Shown here piece by piece: positions 25,225-34,201 of a stretch of DNA of 46,628 nt. The stretch covers positions 1 to 46,628 of the forward strand of contig JACNLK010000084.1 in assembly GCA_014381505.1 (NCBI GenBank). Direction: 5' to 3'. Within the stretch, counting starts at the first letter, position 1. Every line of letters begins with the position of its first letter. The notes beneath the pieces were generated by a model. It was given only the letters and a program-made list of their open reading frames with translations, was not told where the DNA came from and made no database searches. This DNA is from Candidatus Desulfatifera sulfidica (GTDB lineage Bacteria; Desulfobacterota; Desulfobulbia; Desulfobulbales; Desulfocapsaceae). The position numbers and the translations under genes were made by a program.

Positions 25225-26132
25225 AAGAAGTCATCATCGTCAGTGGAAAAGGCGGCACCGGCAAGACCAGCCTGATCGGCTCTCTGGCCGAACTGGCCGA
25301 AAACAAAGTTCTGGTCGACTGCGACGTGGACGCCGCCGATCTCCACCTCCTGCTCGCACCCACCATTATTGCAGAGCACGACTTTATCGCCGGAGTAAAG
25401 GCTACGGTACTGGCTGAAAGTTGCAACAGTTGCGGCCTCTGCGAAGAACTCTGCCAGTTCGGGGCCGTAACCATGAATCAGCAAGCTCTGATCAACGAAA
25501 TGAGTTGTGAAGGATGCGGGGTCTGCGCTCATTTTTGCCCGGAACAGGCCATCAAACTCCACGATCATCACTGCGGCCACTGGTTCCAGTCTCAAACCAA
25601 ATACGGCCCTCTGGTTCACGCCCAGCTCATGCCCGGCGAGGAGAATTCCGGCAAACTGGTCACCAAGATCAAACAGGAGGCCCGACAACTGGCCGAAGCT
25701 CAGGGACTGGACCTGTTGCTGGTGGACGGATCGCCGGGCATCGGCTGCCCGGTCATCGCCTCGCTCTCCAACGCCGATATGATCGTCGCCGTCACAGAAC
25801 CTACCCTGTCTGGCTGGCATGATCTGGAACGCCTCCTTGACCTGGCCGACCACTTTCGGATACAATCCCTTGTCTGTATCAACAAATGGGATCTGCACAG
25901 CGAAATGAGCCAGGAAATCGAAGATGCCTGCAAAAAAAGAGGCACCGAAATTCTGGGACGGATCCCCTTTGACCGGACCGTAGTGGACAGCCAGATCCAG
26001 GGAATTCCTGTGGTCTGCCACAACGACAGCCATGCCGCTTCCGCCATCCGCGACATCTGGGAGAAACTCAGTGTACGGATCAAAGAATCGCCTGCTGACA
26101 GCGTGCCCCCGCATTTGCAGACATTGGGATAA
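25221..26132 (+). CDS. MinD/ParA-type ATPase with inserted two-[4Fe-4S] ferredoxin domain (second of a pair)
   Basis: A 303-residue paralogue of the gene just upstream, sharing its design: Walker A GKGGTGKTS near residue 9, ferredoxin insert with CNSCGLCEELC and CEGCGVCAHFC at about 70-110, and VDGSPGIGCPVI as the switch region. The start codon overlaps the previous stop, so the two subunits are made together and probably heterodimerise, as such pairs are thought to do. It ends the cluster; a diverged repeat follows 10 bp after the stop. Confidence 0.88.
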   Translation: MKEVIIVSGKGGTGKTSLIGSLAELAENKVLVDCDVDAADLHLLLAPTIIAEHDFIAGVKATVLAESCNSCGLCEELCQFGAVTMNQQALINEMSCEGCGVCAHFCPEQAIKLHDHHCGHWFQSQTKYGPLVHAQLMPGEENSGKLVTKIKQEARQLAEAQGLDLLLVDGSPGIGCPVIASLSNADMIVAVTEPTLSGWHDLERLLDLADHFRIQSLVCINKWDLHSEMSQEIEDACKKRGTEILGRIPFDRTVVDSQIQGIPVVCHNDSHAASAIRDIWEKLSVRIKESPADSVPPHLQTLG

Positions 26133-26142
26133 CTGACGACAA

Positions 26143-26217
26143 ACTTGAAAAATGAGCAAGTTTGGCCAAAGTCAAGGCTGCAACGCAGTATTTGGGCAAA
26201 AGGGCAGATATTCAAAC
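26143..26217 (+). repeat. Shortened, diverged copy of the dispersed repeat
   Basis: It begins ACTTGAAAAAT and ends ATATTCAAAC, and its interior block CAACGCAG...TGGGCAAAAG corresponds to CAACGCAGATCCTGGGTGAAAAG in the copy at 39539. It is about 75 bp, so an internal part is missing. It lies just after the ORP-like cluster and may fold into a hairpin. Confidence 0.45.
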
Positions 26218-26334
26218 TTACCTGACATGGCTCCGCCAAATCCATCTGGCCTGCGGATCAAATTGACCTTCACAAGCACCTGACCCCAGCCATACATTCA
26301 TCAATCATCCACCTTCAGCACTTTGCCAATCCAC

Positions 26335-27849
26335 ATGACCACAATCACCAGCGACGACTTCATCAATTCCATTGCCAATGCCCTGCAGCGAATCTCCTAC
26401 GCCCACCCGCGGGATTTCATTCAGGCCATGGCCCGGGCCCATGAACTTGAACAGAACCCGGCGGCCAAGGATGCAATGGCTCAGATCCTAGTCAATTCCC
26501 GCATGGCGGCCATGGGTCAGCGCCCCATCTGCCAGGATACGGGTATCGTCACCTGCTTTCTCAAGGTTGGAATAGACTGTCACATTGACACTAAACTCAG
26601 CATGCAGGAGCTGGTGGACGAAGGTGTACGCCGAGCCTATACCGATGCTGACAATCCGCTGCGAGCCTCGGTGGTTGCCGATCCAGCCGGAGAGCGAACA
26701 AACACCAGAGACAACACCCCGGCCGTGATTTACACCGAACTGGTCCCCGGCGATACCATCGAGATCGCTCTGGCTGCCAAAGGTGCCGGCTCTGAAAACA
26801 AATCGAAATTCGCCTGTCTCAATCCCGACGACTCCATCGTCGACTGGGTCACAAAAACAGTACCAACCATGGGTGCCGGCTGGTGCCCACCGGGAATTCT
26901 TGGTCTTGGGATCGGCGGAACCGTCGATCGCGCCATGGTCCTGGCCAAAGAGTCTCTCATGGCGCCAGTTAACATGCAGGAGCTGCTGGATCGAGGACCG
27001 CAAAACCGCATTGAAGAGCTGCGAGTTGAGATTTACAAAGCCGTCAACAGTCTCGGCATCGGTGCCCAGGGTCTGGGAGGACTGACCACGGCCCTCGATG
27101 TCAAGATCCTGGACTGCCCTACCCACGCGGCCTCTTTGCCCGTTGCCCTGATTCCCAACTGCGCGGCCTCCCGTCACATCCATTTCACGCTCGACGGCAG
27201 CGGACCGGCCCACTTTGAGCCTATCCGCCTTGAGGACTGGCCCGCAATCAAATGGGAGGTCAGTGATTCTGTCAAACGGGTCCAACTGGATAACATCAGT
27301 CGCGAAGAGATTGCCAACTGGCAGCCGGGCGAGACCCTGTTGCTGAACGGCACCATACTCACCGGACGGGATGCTGCCCATCGTCGAATCCAGGGATTAC
27401 TCGCCCAAGGGGCCCCCCTGCCAGAGGGGGTGGATTTCAAGGGCAAGTTTATCTATTACGTGGGCCCCGTTGACCCCATAGGCGATGAGGCCGTTGGCCC
27501 GGCCGGCCCCACCACCTCCACCCGAATGGACAAGTACACCGACATGATGCTGGATCTTGGACTCATGGGCATGATCGGCAAATCCGAACGTGGCCAGGCA
27601 ACCATTGATGCCCTCAAGGTCAGCAAGTCGGTCTACCTCATGGCCGTGGGCGGCGCCGCATACCTGGTCTCCAAGGCCATCAAAAAATCCCGGATTGTCG
27701 CCTTTGAAGATCTGGGAATGGAGGCCATCTACGAATTCACAGTTGAGGACATGCCGGTCACCGTCGCCGTGGACACACGCGGCCAGGCGGTGCACCAGAG
27801 CGGCCCCACTCTCTGGCAACAAAAGATCCGCGACCTCAGGGACAGATGA
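26335..27849 (+). CDS. fumA: Fumarate hydratase, class I (fused alpha and beta domains)
   Basis: A 504-residue iron-sulfur hydro-lyase converting fumarate and malate in the citric acid cycle. The alpha domain includes ICQDTGIVTCFLKVG (C66) and DCPTHAASLPVALIPNCAASRH, supplying ligands of the catalytic [4Fe-4S] cluster; the beta domain starts at about 330 (GRDAAHRR, then YYVGPVDPIGDEAVGPAGPTTSTRMDKYT with the usual GPAGPTTS motif). In many anaerobes the two parts are separate genes; here they are one chain. The ATG at 26335 is used; a TTG four codons upstream is also in frame, and neither has a strong ribosome site. It stands alone between two repeat copies. Confidence 0.93.
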   Translation: MTTITSDDFINSIANALQRISYAHPRDFIQAMARAHELEQNPAAKDAMAQILVNSRMAAMGQRPICQDTGIVTCFLKVGIDCHIDTKLSMQELVDEGVRRAYTDADNPLRASVVADPAGERTNTRDNTPAVIYTELVPGDTIEIALAAKGAGSENKSKFACLNPDDSIVDWVTKTVPTMGAGWCPPGILGLGIGGTVDRAMVLAKESLMAPVNMQELLDRGPQNRIEELRVEIYKAVNSLGIGAQGLGGLTTALDVKILDCPTHAASLPVALIPNCAASRHIHFTLDGSGPAHFEPIRLEDWPAIKWEVSDSVKRVQLDNISREEIANWQPGETLLLNGTILTGRDAAHRRIQGLLAQGAPLPEGVDFKGKFIYYVGPVDPIGDEAVGPAGPTTSTRMDKYTDMMLDLGLMGMIGKSERGQATIDALKVSKSVYLMAVGGAAYLVSKAIKKSRIVAFEDLGMEAIYEFTVEDMPVTVAVDTRGQAVHQSGPTLWQQKIRDLRDR

Positions 27850-27977
27850 ACCACCTTTCCCTTGAGCCAGCCCGCCTACCCGCCAAAACATGACACTCCC
27901 TTGCAAGGCAACGGTAAAAAACATATACTGAAACGAAGCCGAGAGCTTATCTGTTCGGCAGGGCCGATACAAGGCGA

Positions 27978-28069
27978 CCTTGAAAAATTGTCTTTCCACT
28001 CAGGATTCGTATTGCGTGCAAAATTATTGTGCGACCTGATCCTGAACGAAAATTCTTATTTTTCAAAAG
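27978..28069 (-). repeat. Full copy of the dispersed 92-bp inverted-repeat element
   Basis: In plus orientation it reads CCTTGAAAAAT (27978-27988) to ATTTTTCAAAAG (28058-28069). Read on the minus strand it aligns end to end with the copy at 39539: 25 of 29 bases at one end and 27 of 30 at the other. A second pair of inverted arms lies inside the terminal ones, so the whole element can fold into one long hairpin. It lies between fumarase and a small hypothetical gene. Confidence 0.8.
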
Positions 28070-28118
28070 ACCTTTTTCTGTCGGTTGAGACCAAACCTCG
28101 AACACAAGGGGCAATGGC

Positions 28119-28334
28119 ATGAAAAAAGAAGTGGAAATGATCTGCGTCTCAGACCTGGAAGGATTCAGCCAGGAGAAATACGAGGCTGCGAAGAAAACCA
28201 TAGGTGAATTCTTAAAAAAATACGGTTGGGAATACGGTGACTGCGTCATCGAAGAAAAGGGAAAGGTCTGGTGCTGCAAGGCGGCTGCCATCTGGTTCAT
28301 GATCCAGGACGAAACCTTACATGACGAAGATTAA
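28119..28334 (+). CDS. Hypothetical 71-residue protein
   Basis: A short soluble, charged protein without signal peptide or membrane segment. AAGGGG lies seven bases before the ATG, supporting translation. The second half has two cysteines in VWCCKAAAIWFM and one in YGDCVI. I do not recognise a family. It lies 25 bp upstream of a membrane protein gene and may be co-transcribed with it. A dispersed repeat copy ends 49 bp before the start. Confidence 0.6.
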   Translation: MKKEVEMICVSDLEGFSQEKYEAAKKTIGEFLKKYGWEYGDCVIEEKGKVWCCKAAAIWFMIQDETLHDED

Positions 28335-28359
28335 GCAACCAGCCAGGATATAGCCACCT

Positions 28360-29037
28360 GTGCGCCTTCAACTGGAAACAGAAACCAGCCGACTCCTCTT
28401 CATCCTGCTGTTGACGGATCTGGCTTTCCTTTTCCTCCATGTCCTGGGCAAGACCAACATCTTGACCAGCGCAATGTTTGAATTGGAGACAAACGGTGGT
28501 TATGCTGAAATTTTTCAATACATCAAAGAATTCTGGATCGCAGGCCTGCTGACTGTACTCTTTGCTGCCCGACGCAAAGGTTGCTATCTTGCCTGGACCT
28601 GCCTTTTCGCCTATCTGCTGGCTGATGATTCACTCCAAATCCACGAGCGAGTTGGTGAATACCTGACCCAGGCCCTGGCCCTGGAACCGGCCTTCAATCT
28701 GCGGGCCGTTGATCTCGGGGAATTGCTGGTTATCGCCAGCGCAGGCGGACTCCTGTTCCTGGCCATCGGATCAACTTACTTCAGCGGTGACAAAGAAGTT
28801 CGGCGCTTCACCAACAGACTCTTCGTGCTCATCCTGCTTTTTGCCGGCTGCGGAGTGCTTTTTGACATGACCGCGTTCATGATCACCTGGGGCCACCCCT
28901 TATGGGACTTCATGCAAAATGGTGGTGAACTTGTCATCATGAGCCTGATGCTCTGGTATGTTTTTGCCCAACGGCCAGGCCCGGGCGAATCACCAGCTGC
29001 ACAGCACCCCGATCAGCACACCACCCAACCACCTTAA
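28360..29037 (+). CDS. Uncharacterised multi-pass membrane protein
   Basis: A 225-residue protein starting at GTG, with about six predicted membrane helices (about 12-30, 60-72, 76-92, 115-135, 148-172, 188-206) and a short hydrophilic proline-rich tail. Acidic and histidine residues recur at helix edges (LADDSLQIHERVGEYL, DLGELL, QNGGELVIM), a pattern seen in a poorly described family of bacterial membrane proteins. No enzymatic motif is visible. It converges with the U32 gene, ending three bases from it. Confidence 0.65.
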   Translation: MRLQLETETSRLLFILLLTDLAFLFLHVLGKTNILTSAMFELETNGGYAEIFQYIKEFWIAGLLTVLFAARRKGCYLAWTCLFAYLLADDSLQIHERVGEYLTQALALEPAFNLRAVDLGELLVIASAGGLLFLAIGSTYFSGDKEVRRFTNRLFVLILLFAGCGVLFDMTAFMITWGHPLWDFMQNGGELVIMSLMLWYVFAQRPGPGESPAAQHPDQHTTQPP

Positions 29038-29039
29038 CA

Positions 29040-30308
29040 TCAGTTTTTGCCAACCGTCCGTCGCAACATTCCGTGCACCGCTGCACCGCGAACAGATGGA
29101 TCGGTCTGCAAACAGATCCGGTTCCCTGGATTGGCCCGTACCTGCTCCTGTCCCTGCTCATCGACCATCCCACGCACCACCACCTGCTGCGGCTCAATGG
29201 AGCGATCCAAATAGGCAATTTCATCTCCAATCTCCAGGGGATTTCGTGCCTCAACCAACAGACAGTCAGTCACAGACAAGACCACGGCCACCGGCTCGAC
29301 CCGCACCGGAGCACGAGAGCTTCCATAAAGCATATTCTGGGGACCAGGCGGCTCATCAAAGAAATTCTCACTGGCCCCGCGGGTCCCGGTCGCAGCCAGC
29401 TCAAGCATAAATTTCTCCGGCAAACGAATAGCTGCCGGATCTTCCCAGTCTGCAGATGGAAGACCTGCCAGATAATCAAGGGCCGCCCTGTAAACCCGCA
29501 CAACTCCCCCCACATAAAAGAGCGACTTCATGCGCCCCTCAATCTTAATGGAATCAACACCTGCGGCAATCAGCTCAGGTAACCGCCTGAGAAGACAGAG
29601 GTCTTTTGAGTTGAAGATATAGGTGCCGCGCTCATCTTCTTCCACCGGGAAATACTGTCCTGGACGCTTCTCTTCAGTGAGGGTATAGCTGTAGCGACAG
29701 GGATGGGCGCAATGGCCCTTATTGGCATCCCGGCCAGTCATGTAATTGGAAAGCATGCAGCGGCCAGAGTAGGAGATACACAAGGCCCCGTGGACAAAAA
29801 TCTCAAGATCCGCCGTAACCGCCTGACGGACCTCAGTGATCTCGGCCAGAGAAAGCTCACGCGCAAGATTAAGGCGCACGACTCCCTGCTCCTGCCAAAA
29901 CGCAGCAGCCGCAGCATTGGTCACATTGGCCTGGGTGGAAAGATGAATCGGCAGCTCCGGAACCAGCTTACGTGCCCGATCCAGAACCCCTGGATCAGCT
30001 ATGATCAGGCCGTCGACACCTATTTCCCGTAGCTCTAAGAGATAATCATCAAGACCTGCCAAATCACAATTGTGAGCAAAAACATTGACCGTCACATACA
30101 CCCGAACGCCGTGCCCGTGGGCATAGGCCACTGCACGAGCCATTCCATCCCGATCAAAGTTACCAGCCTTGGCCCGGAGACTCAAGCCGCTGCCGCCCAG
30201 ATACACGGCATCGGCGCCATAATGAATGGCTGTCCGCAATTTATCAAATGTTCCAGCCGGGGCCAGCAGCTCCGGAATCCGGATGATCGATCTTTCTTTT
30301 TTATCCAT
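29040..30308 (-). CDS. U32 family protein, TrhP (YegQ)-like tRNA hydroxylation protein
   Basis: A 422-residue member of the U32 'peptidase' family if started at the ATG at 30308 (the frame continues upstream without a ribosome site). The N-terminus IPELLAPAGTFDKLRTAIHYGADAVYLGG is the family hallmark. The block FVHGALCISYSGRC...RDANKGHCAHPCR contains the conserved cysteines that bind an iron-sulfur cluster in TrhP/RlhA-type RNA hydroxylases. TrhP acts with prephenate on tRNA uridine 34. The adjacent divergent mnmA and mtaB are also tRNA-modification genes, which supports an RNA substrate. Assignment within U32 is tentative. Confidence 0.82.
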   Translation of the reverse strand: MDKKERSIIRIPELLAPAGTFDKLRTAIHYGADAVYLGGSGLSLRAKAGNFDRDGMARAVAYAHGHGVRVYVTVNVFAHNCDLAGLDDYLLELREIGVDGLIIADPGVLDRARKLVPELPIHLSTQANVTNAAAAAFWQEQGVVRLNLARELSLAEITEVRQAVTADLEIFVHGALCISYSGRCMLSNYMTGRDANKGHCAHPCRYSYTLTEEKRPGQYFPVEEDERGTYIFNSKDLCLLRRLPELIAAGVDSIKIEGRMKSLFYVGGVVRVYRAALDYLAGLPSADWEDPAAIRLPEKFMLELAATGTRGASENFFDEPPGPQNMLYGSSRAPVRVEPVAVVLSVTDCLLVEARNPLEIGDEIAYLDRSIEPQQVVVRGMVDEQGQEQVRANPGNRICLQTDPSVRGAAVHGMLRRTVGKN

Positions 30309-30406
30309 GGTAAGGTACATTTCTAAACTGAATGAAACTACAAAATGAAGCAGAACACAGTGCACCTCAGGGGTAACGCACGCCGTCCAGAAATGCAAGC
30401 GATACA

Positions 30407-31441
30407 GTGAACCAGACAAGCATAGGCCTAGCCATGAGCGGTGGAGTCGACTCCACGGCCACGGCCCTGCTCCTCAAACAACAGCACAGGGTAACCGGTT
30501 TTTTCATGGAGCTGGCCCAGCCAAGCCTTACGGCCGACCGGCAACGCGTTCAGAAGATCGCCAAGCGTCTGGACATCCCCCTGCATTTCGTCGACTTGAA
30601 AGATGCCTTCACAGCTGAAGTCCTGCGTCCCTTTGCCGACAGCTACAAGCACGGCCTGACCCCCAATCCCTGTATAATCTGCAACCAAACCATCAAGTTT
30701 GGCCGTTTCCTTGACCATATCCTCGACCAAGGCATGGACGCCATGGCCACCGGCCACTACGCCGAAATCCGTCAACAGAACGATCAGTTTCAGCTTTGCC
30801 GGGGGCGGGATGAATACAAAGATCAATCGTATTTTCTGGCCCGACTCAACCAAAACCAGCTCAGCAGGATCCGTTTTCCACTAAGCGAGATGACCAAGGA
30901 AGACGCTTACCAGCTGGTGGAACAGGCAGGATTCACTGATTTTCGTGGTCGCGAAAGTCAGGACATCTGCTTTCTCGACCACGGCAGTGCCGGCGATTAC
31001 CTGAATCGCGAACTGGGACTTGCGGAACAACTAGGCGAGATTGTTGACAGCCGGGGTCACATTTTAGGAAAACACCGGGGAATCTTCCACTATACCATTG
31101 GCCAGCGACGGGGCCTGGGACTCCCTGACCAGACCCCCTGGTACGTAACAAGGCTGGATGCCGAACAGAACCGGGTCGTTGTCGGTAAACAGGACGAACT
31201 GCTGCAAAGCCGGATCACAGTCGGTGAACTGCTCTGGGACGGGATGCCCCCAGCGAATGCGGATCAGAAATACGAGGTCAAACTCCGCCACTGTCGCCAG
31301 GGGGGACAGGCCACAATCATGCTCAACAGACCCGACAGGGCAATCATCAACTTCATCGAGCCCCAGCGGGCCGTGACACCTGGTCAGTTTGCCGTCATTT
31401 ATGACGGGGAGCGCGTGGCTGGTAGCGGGGTGATCCAATGA
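30407..31441 (+). CDS. mnmA: tRNA-specific 2-thiouridylase MnmA
   Basis: A 344-residue enzyme that inserts sulfur at C2 of wobble uridine 34. The PP-loop SGGVDS is at 11-16, catalytic cysteines are C89 (in NPCIICN) and C188 (in SQDICFL), and MATGHYA and YTIGQRRGLGLP are present. The start is GTG with only a weak ribosome site. Its stop overlaps the mtaB start (ATGA), making a tRNA-modification pair. It lies 98 bp from the divergent U32 gene. Confidence 0.95.
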   Translation: MNQTSIGLAMSGGVDSTATALLLKQQHRVTGFFMELAQPSLTADRQRVQKIAKRLDIPLHFVDLKDAFTAEVLRPFADSYKHGLTPNPCIICNQTIKFGRFLDHILDQGMDAMATGHYAEIRQQNDQFQLCRGRDEYKDQSYFLARLNQNQLSRIRFPLSEMTKEDAYQLVEQAGFTDFRGRESQDICFLDHGSAGDYLNRELGLAEQLGEIVDSRGHILGKHRGIFHYTIGQRRGLGLPDQTPWYVTRLDAEQNRVVVGKQDELLQSRITVGELLWDGMPPANADQKYEVKLRHCRQGGQATIMLNRPDRAIINFIEPQRAVTPGQFAVIYDGERVAGSGVIQ

Positions 31442-32787
31442 CGAACGAAAAAAACAAAGTCCTGATCAGCACCCTGGGCTGCAAGGTCAACCAGTTCGAA
31501 TCTGCCGCCTTCCAGAGTGCCTTTGAGGCCGCGGGTTGTTCCATGGCCGGGCGCGGCGAAGAGGCCGATATTCTCGTGATCAACACCTGTGCCGTCACCA
31601 CCAAGGCTGGGGCCCAATCACGAAAAACTGTCCGCCAACTGATGCGTCGCCACCCCCAGGCTCGACTGGTAATCACCGGCTGCTATGCCCAACTGGCCGG
31701 TCAGGAACTCATCGAGCTCAGCGACAGGCCAATCTGCATCGTGGGTAATGGCAATAAAGACAAGTTGGTGACAGCCACCCTCAATCCCGCCCCCTGCGAA
31801 CTGACCATGCTCACAGGCAAGATCCGCCACAACAAAGAGATCTGCCACCTGGAGATCCAGCGTTTCAGCGAACGGACCCGCGCCTACCTTCGAGTCCAGG
31901 ACGGTTGCGACAATTTCTGCACCTACTGCATCGTCCCTTACACCCGGGGGACAAGCCGCAGTCTGCCCCTGGACAAAGTCATTCATCAAGCCCGCATCTT
32001 TGACAAGCAGGACCACCGCGAAATAGTGGTCACCGGTATCCATGTGGGCCAATACGGACGCGACCTTGCAGGCAACACTCCCATTCACCAGCTGCTGCGC
32101 GAACTCTGCCGGGCAACACCTGATGTGCGTTACCGCTTAAGCTCCATCGAGCCCCTGGAGGTCAGTGACGAGCTGCTTCACGTCATGGCCGAAGAGACCA
32201 ACTTCATGCCCCACTTTCACATCCCTCTACAGAGCGGAGATGACCACATCCTCAAACGGATGAACCGCCATTACAATGGGAGTCAATTCCTGGCAGTCAC
32301 CAGGCGCTGCCTGGAGATCCTGCCCGATGCCGCTCTGGGAATTGATGTCCTCACCGGCTTTCCAGGTGAGAGCGAGGAACAGTTTCACAATACCGTTGAG
32401 CTCCTGAAGCTAAGCGGCTGCAGCTACCTCCACGTCTTTCCCTATTCCCGACGCCCCGGAACCCCGGCAGCCGAATTCAAGGATCAGATTCCAGGCCCGG
32501 TCAAAGACAAGCGTGTGGCCATCCTTCGCAGTCTTGGTGAACAACAGAAACAAACCTTTTACCAGCGCCACCTCGGCTCCACCCGACCAGTCCTGGTGGA
32601 ACGAAGACGCAAGCGTGGCGGGCCGCTCAACGGTTTCACCGACAACTACATTCCCGTCAGCTTTGACGGCCCGGATGAACTGATTAACTGCGTGGTTTTC
32701 GTGAGCCTTGACCAGCTGAGCAACGAGGAAGTCCTTGGCACATACAGGAAAACGACAGAGCAGCAGGAGCCCCCCCATGCGTGCTGA
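31438..32787 (+). CDS. mtaB: tRNA t6A methylthiotransferase MtaB (radical SAM)
   Basis: A 449-residue MiaB-family enzyme that adds a methylthio group to t6A37 of tRNA. The N-terminal cluster ligands are C15 (LGCKVNQFES, the MtaB-type form), C51 and C82; the radical-SAM motif CDNFCTYC gives C157, C161 and C164; a TRAM-like C-terminal segment follows. The LGCKVNQ signature favours MtaB over MiaB or RimO. It overlaps mnmA at its start and cinA at its end (11 bp). Confidence 0.9.
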   Translation: MTNEKNKVLISTLGCKVNQFESAAFQSAFEAAGCSMAGRGEEADILVINTCAVTTKAGAQSRKTVRQLMRRHPQARLVITGCYAQLAGQELIELSDRPICIVGNGNKDKLVTATLNPAPCELTMLTGKIRHNKEICHLEIQRFSERTRAYLRVQDGCDNFCTYCIVPYTRGTSRSLPLDKVIHQARIFDKQDHREIVVTGIHVGQYGRDLAGNTPIHQLLRELCRATPDVRYRLSSIEPLEVSDELLHVMAEETNFMPHFHIPLQSGDDHILKRMNRHYNGSQFLAVTRRCLEILPDAALGIDVLTGFPGESEEQFHNTVELLKLSGCSYLHVFPYSRRPGTPAAEFKDQIPGPVKDKRVAILRSLGEQQKQTFYQRHLGSTRPVLVERRRKRGGPLNGFTDNYIPVSFDGPDELINCVVFVSLDQLSNEEVLGTYRKTTEQQEPPHAC

Positions 32788-34009
32788 AATCATTGCCATC
32801 GGCGACGAACTGACCTCGGGCAGAATTCTCAACACAACCAGCAACTATGCCGCCCACCGCCTGTTTCAGGCCGGTCACGAAATCCACGCCATGCACACCA
32901 TCGGTGATACGCCGGAGCTGATCGGTGAGATCCTTGTTCGGGCCATCGGCCGAGTCGATTTGATCTTGGTCACCGGTGGCCTCGGCGCCACCGACGACGA
33001 CCTGACCAACGAGGCTGTGAGTCAGGCTCTGAATCGCCCTGCTTCCCTCTATCCGACTATTCTGAGCCAGATCCGGGAACACTCGGAACACGACACCTGT
33101 GAATCGCTGGAAAAACTGGCCTGGCTCCCCCGGGGGGCTGAACTGCTCAGTCATGACTCACGCATGGCCGGCCACCTCTTGATCCATGACCAGGTTCCCA
33201 TCTTCTTCCTCCCCGGTGTGCCCAGCCAGATGCATTACATGATGGACAAACATGTTTTACCCTGGCTGGCCGCCCACTCCCCGGGCCTGCACAGCTTCCA
33301 ATGCCTCTACAAGTTCTTCAAGGCAAGTGAGATAGCAATCAACGAAGATATTCTCAAGATGCAACTGGATCCAGAGGTGGAGATCGGTTATTACCCGGTG
33401 AATAATGATATTCACCTGAGCCTGACCGTACGTGATCACGACCACCAACACAGTAAAAAACTCTTCGACCACTCCTGCGCCCGGATAAAAAGGCATTTTG
33501 GGCAGAAAATATATGGCCAGGATCAAGATACGCTGGCCTCTGTCGTCGGTCAATTATTAGCTCAAAACAACCTGACGCTCGCCTTGGCAGAATCCTGCAC
33601 CGGCGGTCTGATCAGTTCAAAAATCACTGCAGTTCCAGGAAGTTCCGACTATTTCCTGGGAGGCGTCACCTCTTATGCCGACTCCATGAAGCTGGGCTGC
33701 CTCGGAGTTGACAATGAACTGCTCAGCAAATATGGCGCCGTCAGTTCCCAAATAGCTGGGGCCATGGCCGAAAACATCAAACAAATGAGCGGGGCCGGCC
33801 TGACCCTGTCAGTAACCGGTATTGCCGGACCTGGAGGCGGCAGTGCGGAGAAACCAGTGGGTACCGTTCATATGGGCATGTCAGGCCCAGCCGGTTTAAG
33901 CCTCCACCACTTTCTCTTTTCCGGAGATCGCCAAAATATCCAAGCGATTACCTCCCAGACCGCCCTTGACCTGCTACGTTGTCATCTGCTAGAATTGATG
34001 GCTGAGTAA
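32777..34009 (+). CDS. cinA: CinA family protein (ADP-ribose pyrophosphatase-like / nicotinamide-nucleotide amidase)
   Basis: A 410-residue two-domain protein. The ATG at 32777 has CAGGAG seven bases upstream and gives the canonical start MRAEIIAIGDELTSGRI. The N-terminal molybdopterin-binding-like domain (about 1-170, LVTGGLGATDDDLT) hydrolyses ADP-ribose or NMN-related nucleotides in studied homologues; the C-terminal PncC amidase domain (about 250-405) has AESCTGGLISSKIT and SVTGIAGPGGGSAEKPVGTVH. It recycles pyridine nucleotides. It overlaps mtaB by 11 bp and lies upstream of recA, an association also known in some Gram-positive bacteria. Confidence 0.93.
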   Translation: MRAEIIAIGDELTSGRILNTTSNYAAHRLFQAGHEIHAMHTIGDTPELIGEILVRAIGRVDLILVTGGLGATDDDLTNEAVSQALNRPASLYPTILSQIREHSEHDTCESLEKLAWLPRGAELLSHDSRMAGHLLIHDQVPIFFLPGVPSQMHYMMDKHVLPWLAAHSPGLHSFQCLYKFFKASEIAINEDILKMQLDPEVEIGYYPVNNDIHLSLTVRDHDHQHSKKLFDHSCARIKRHFGQKIYGQDQDTLASVVGQLLAQNNLTLALAESCTGGLISSKITAVPGSSDYFLGGVTSYADSMKLGCLGVDNELLSKYGAVSSQIAGAMAENIKQMSGAGLTLSVTGIAGPGGGSAEKPVGTVHMGMSGPAGLSLHHFLFSGDRQNIQAITSQTALDLLRCHLLELMAE

Positions 34010-34201
34010 GAGTTTCCACCTGCTTCGTCACAGCGTATTTCTCTTATTCAGCAAACGTATGCTCTGCGTTTACAACAATACGCCACTGGCGTTTAGAGAA
34101 AAATTATCATGTAGCCAACCCGGTATTTATTACAGATTCATCAAAATAAAGTTTACACTCTCTCATCTCACTCTCACCCCTCAACACCTCAGGAGATCGC
34201 C

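Noticed and set aside
23908-26159. Long open frames antisense to the ORP-like genes (424 and 342 codons)
   Set aside because: They mirror three well-supported genes in GC-rich sequence and have no family features of their own.
27862-28122. 86-codon rightward open frame
   Set aside because: Most of it is the full-length dispersed repeat, so the reading frame is incidental.
34010-34201. SOS (LexA) box upstream of recA
   Set aside because: Short direct repeats of GCGTTTA exist, but no site matches a LexA box I can name for this group.
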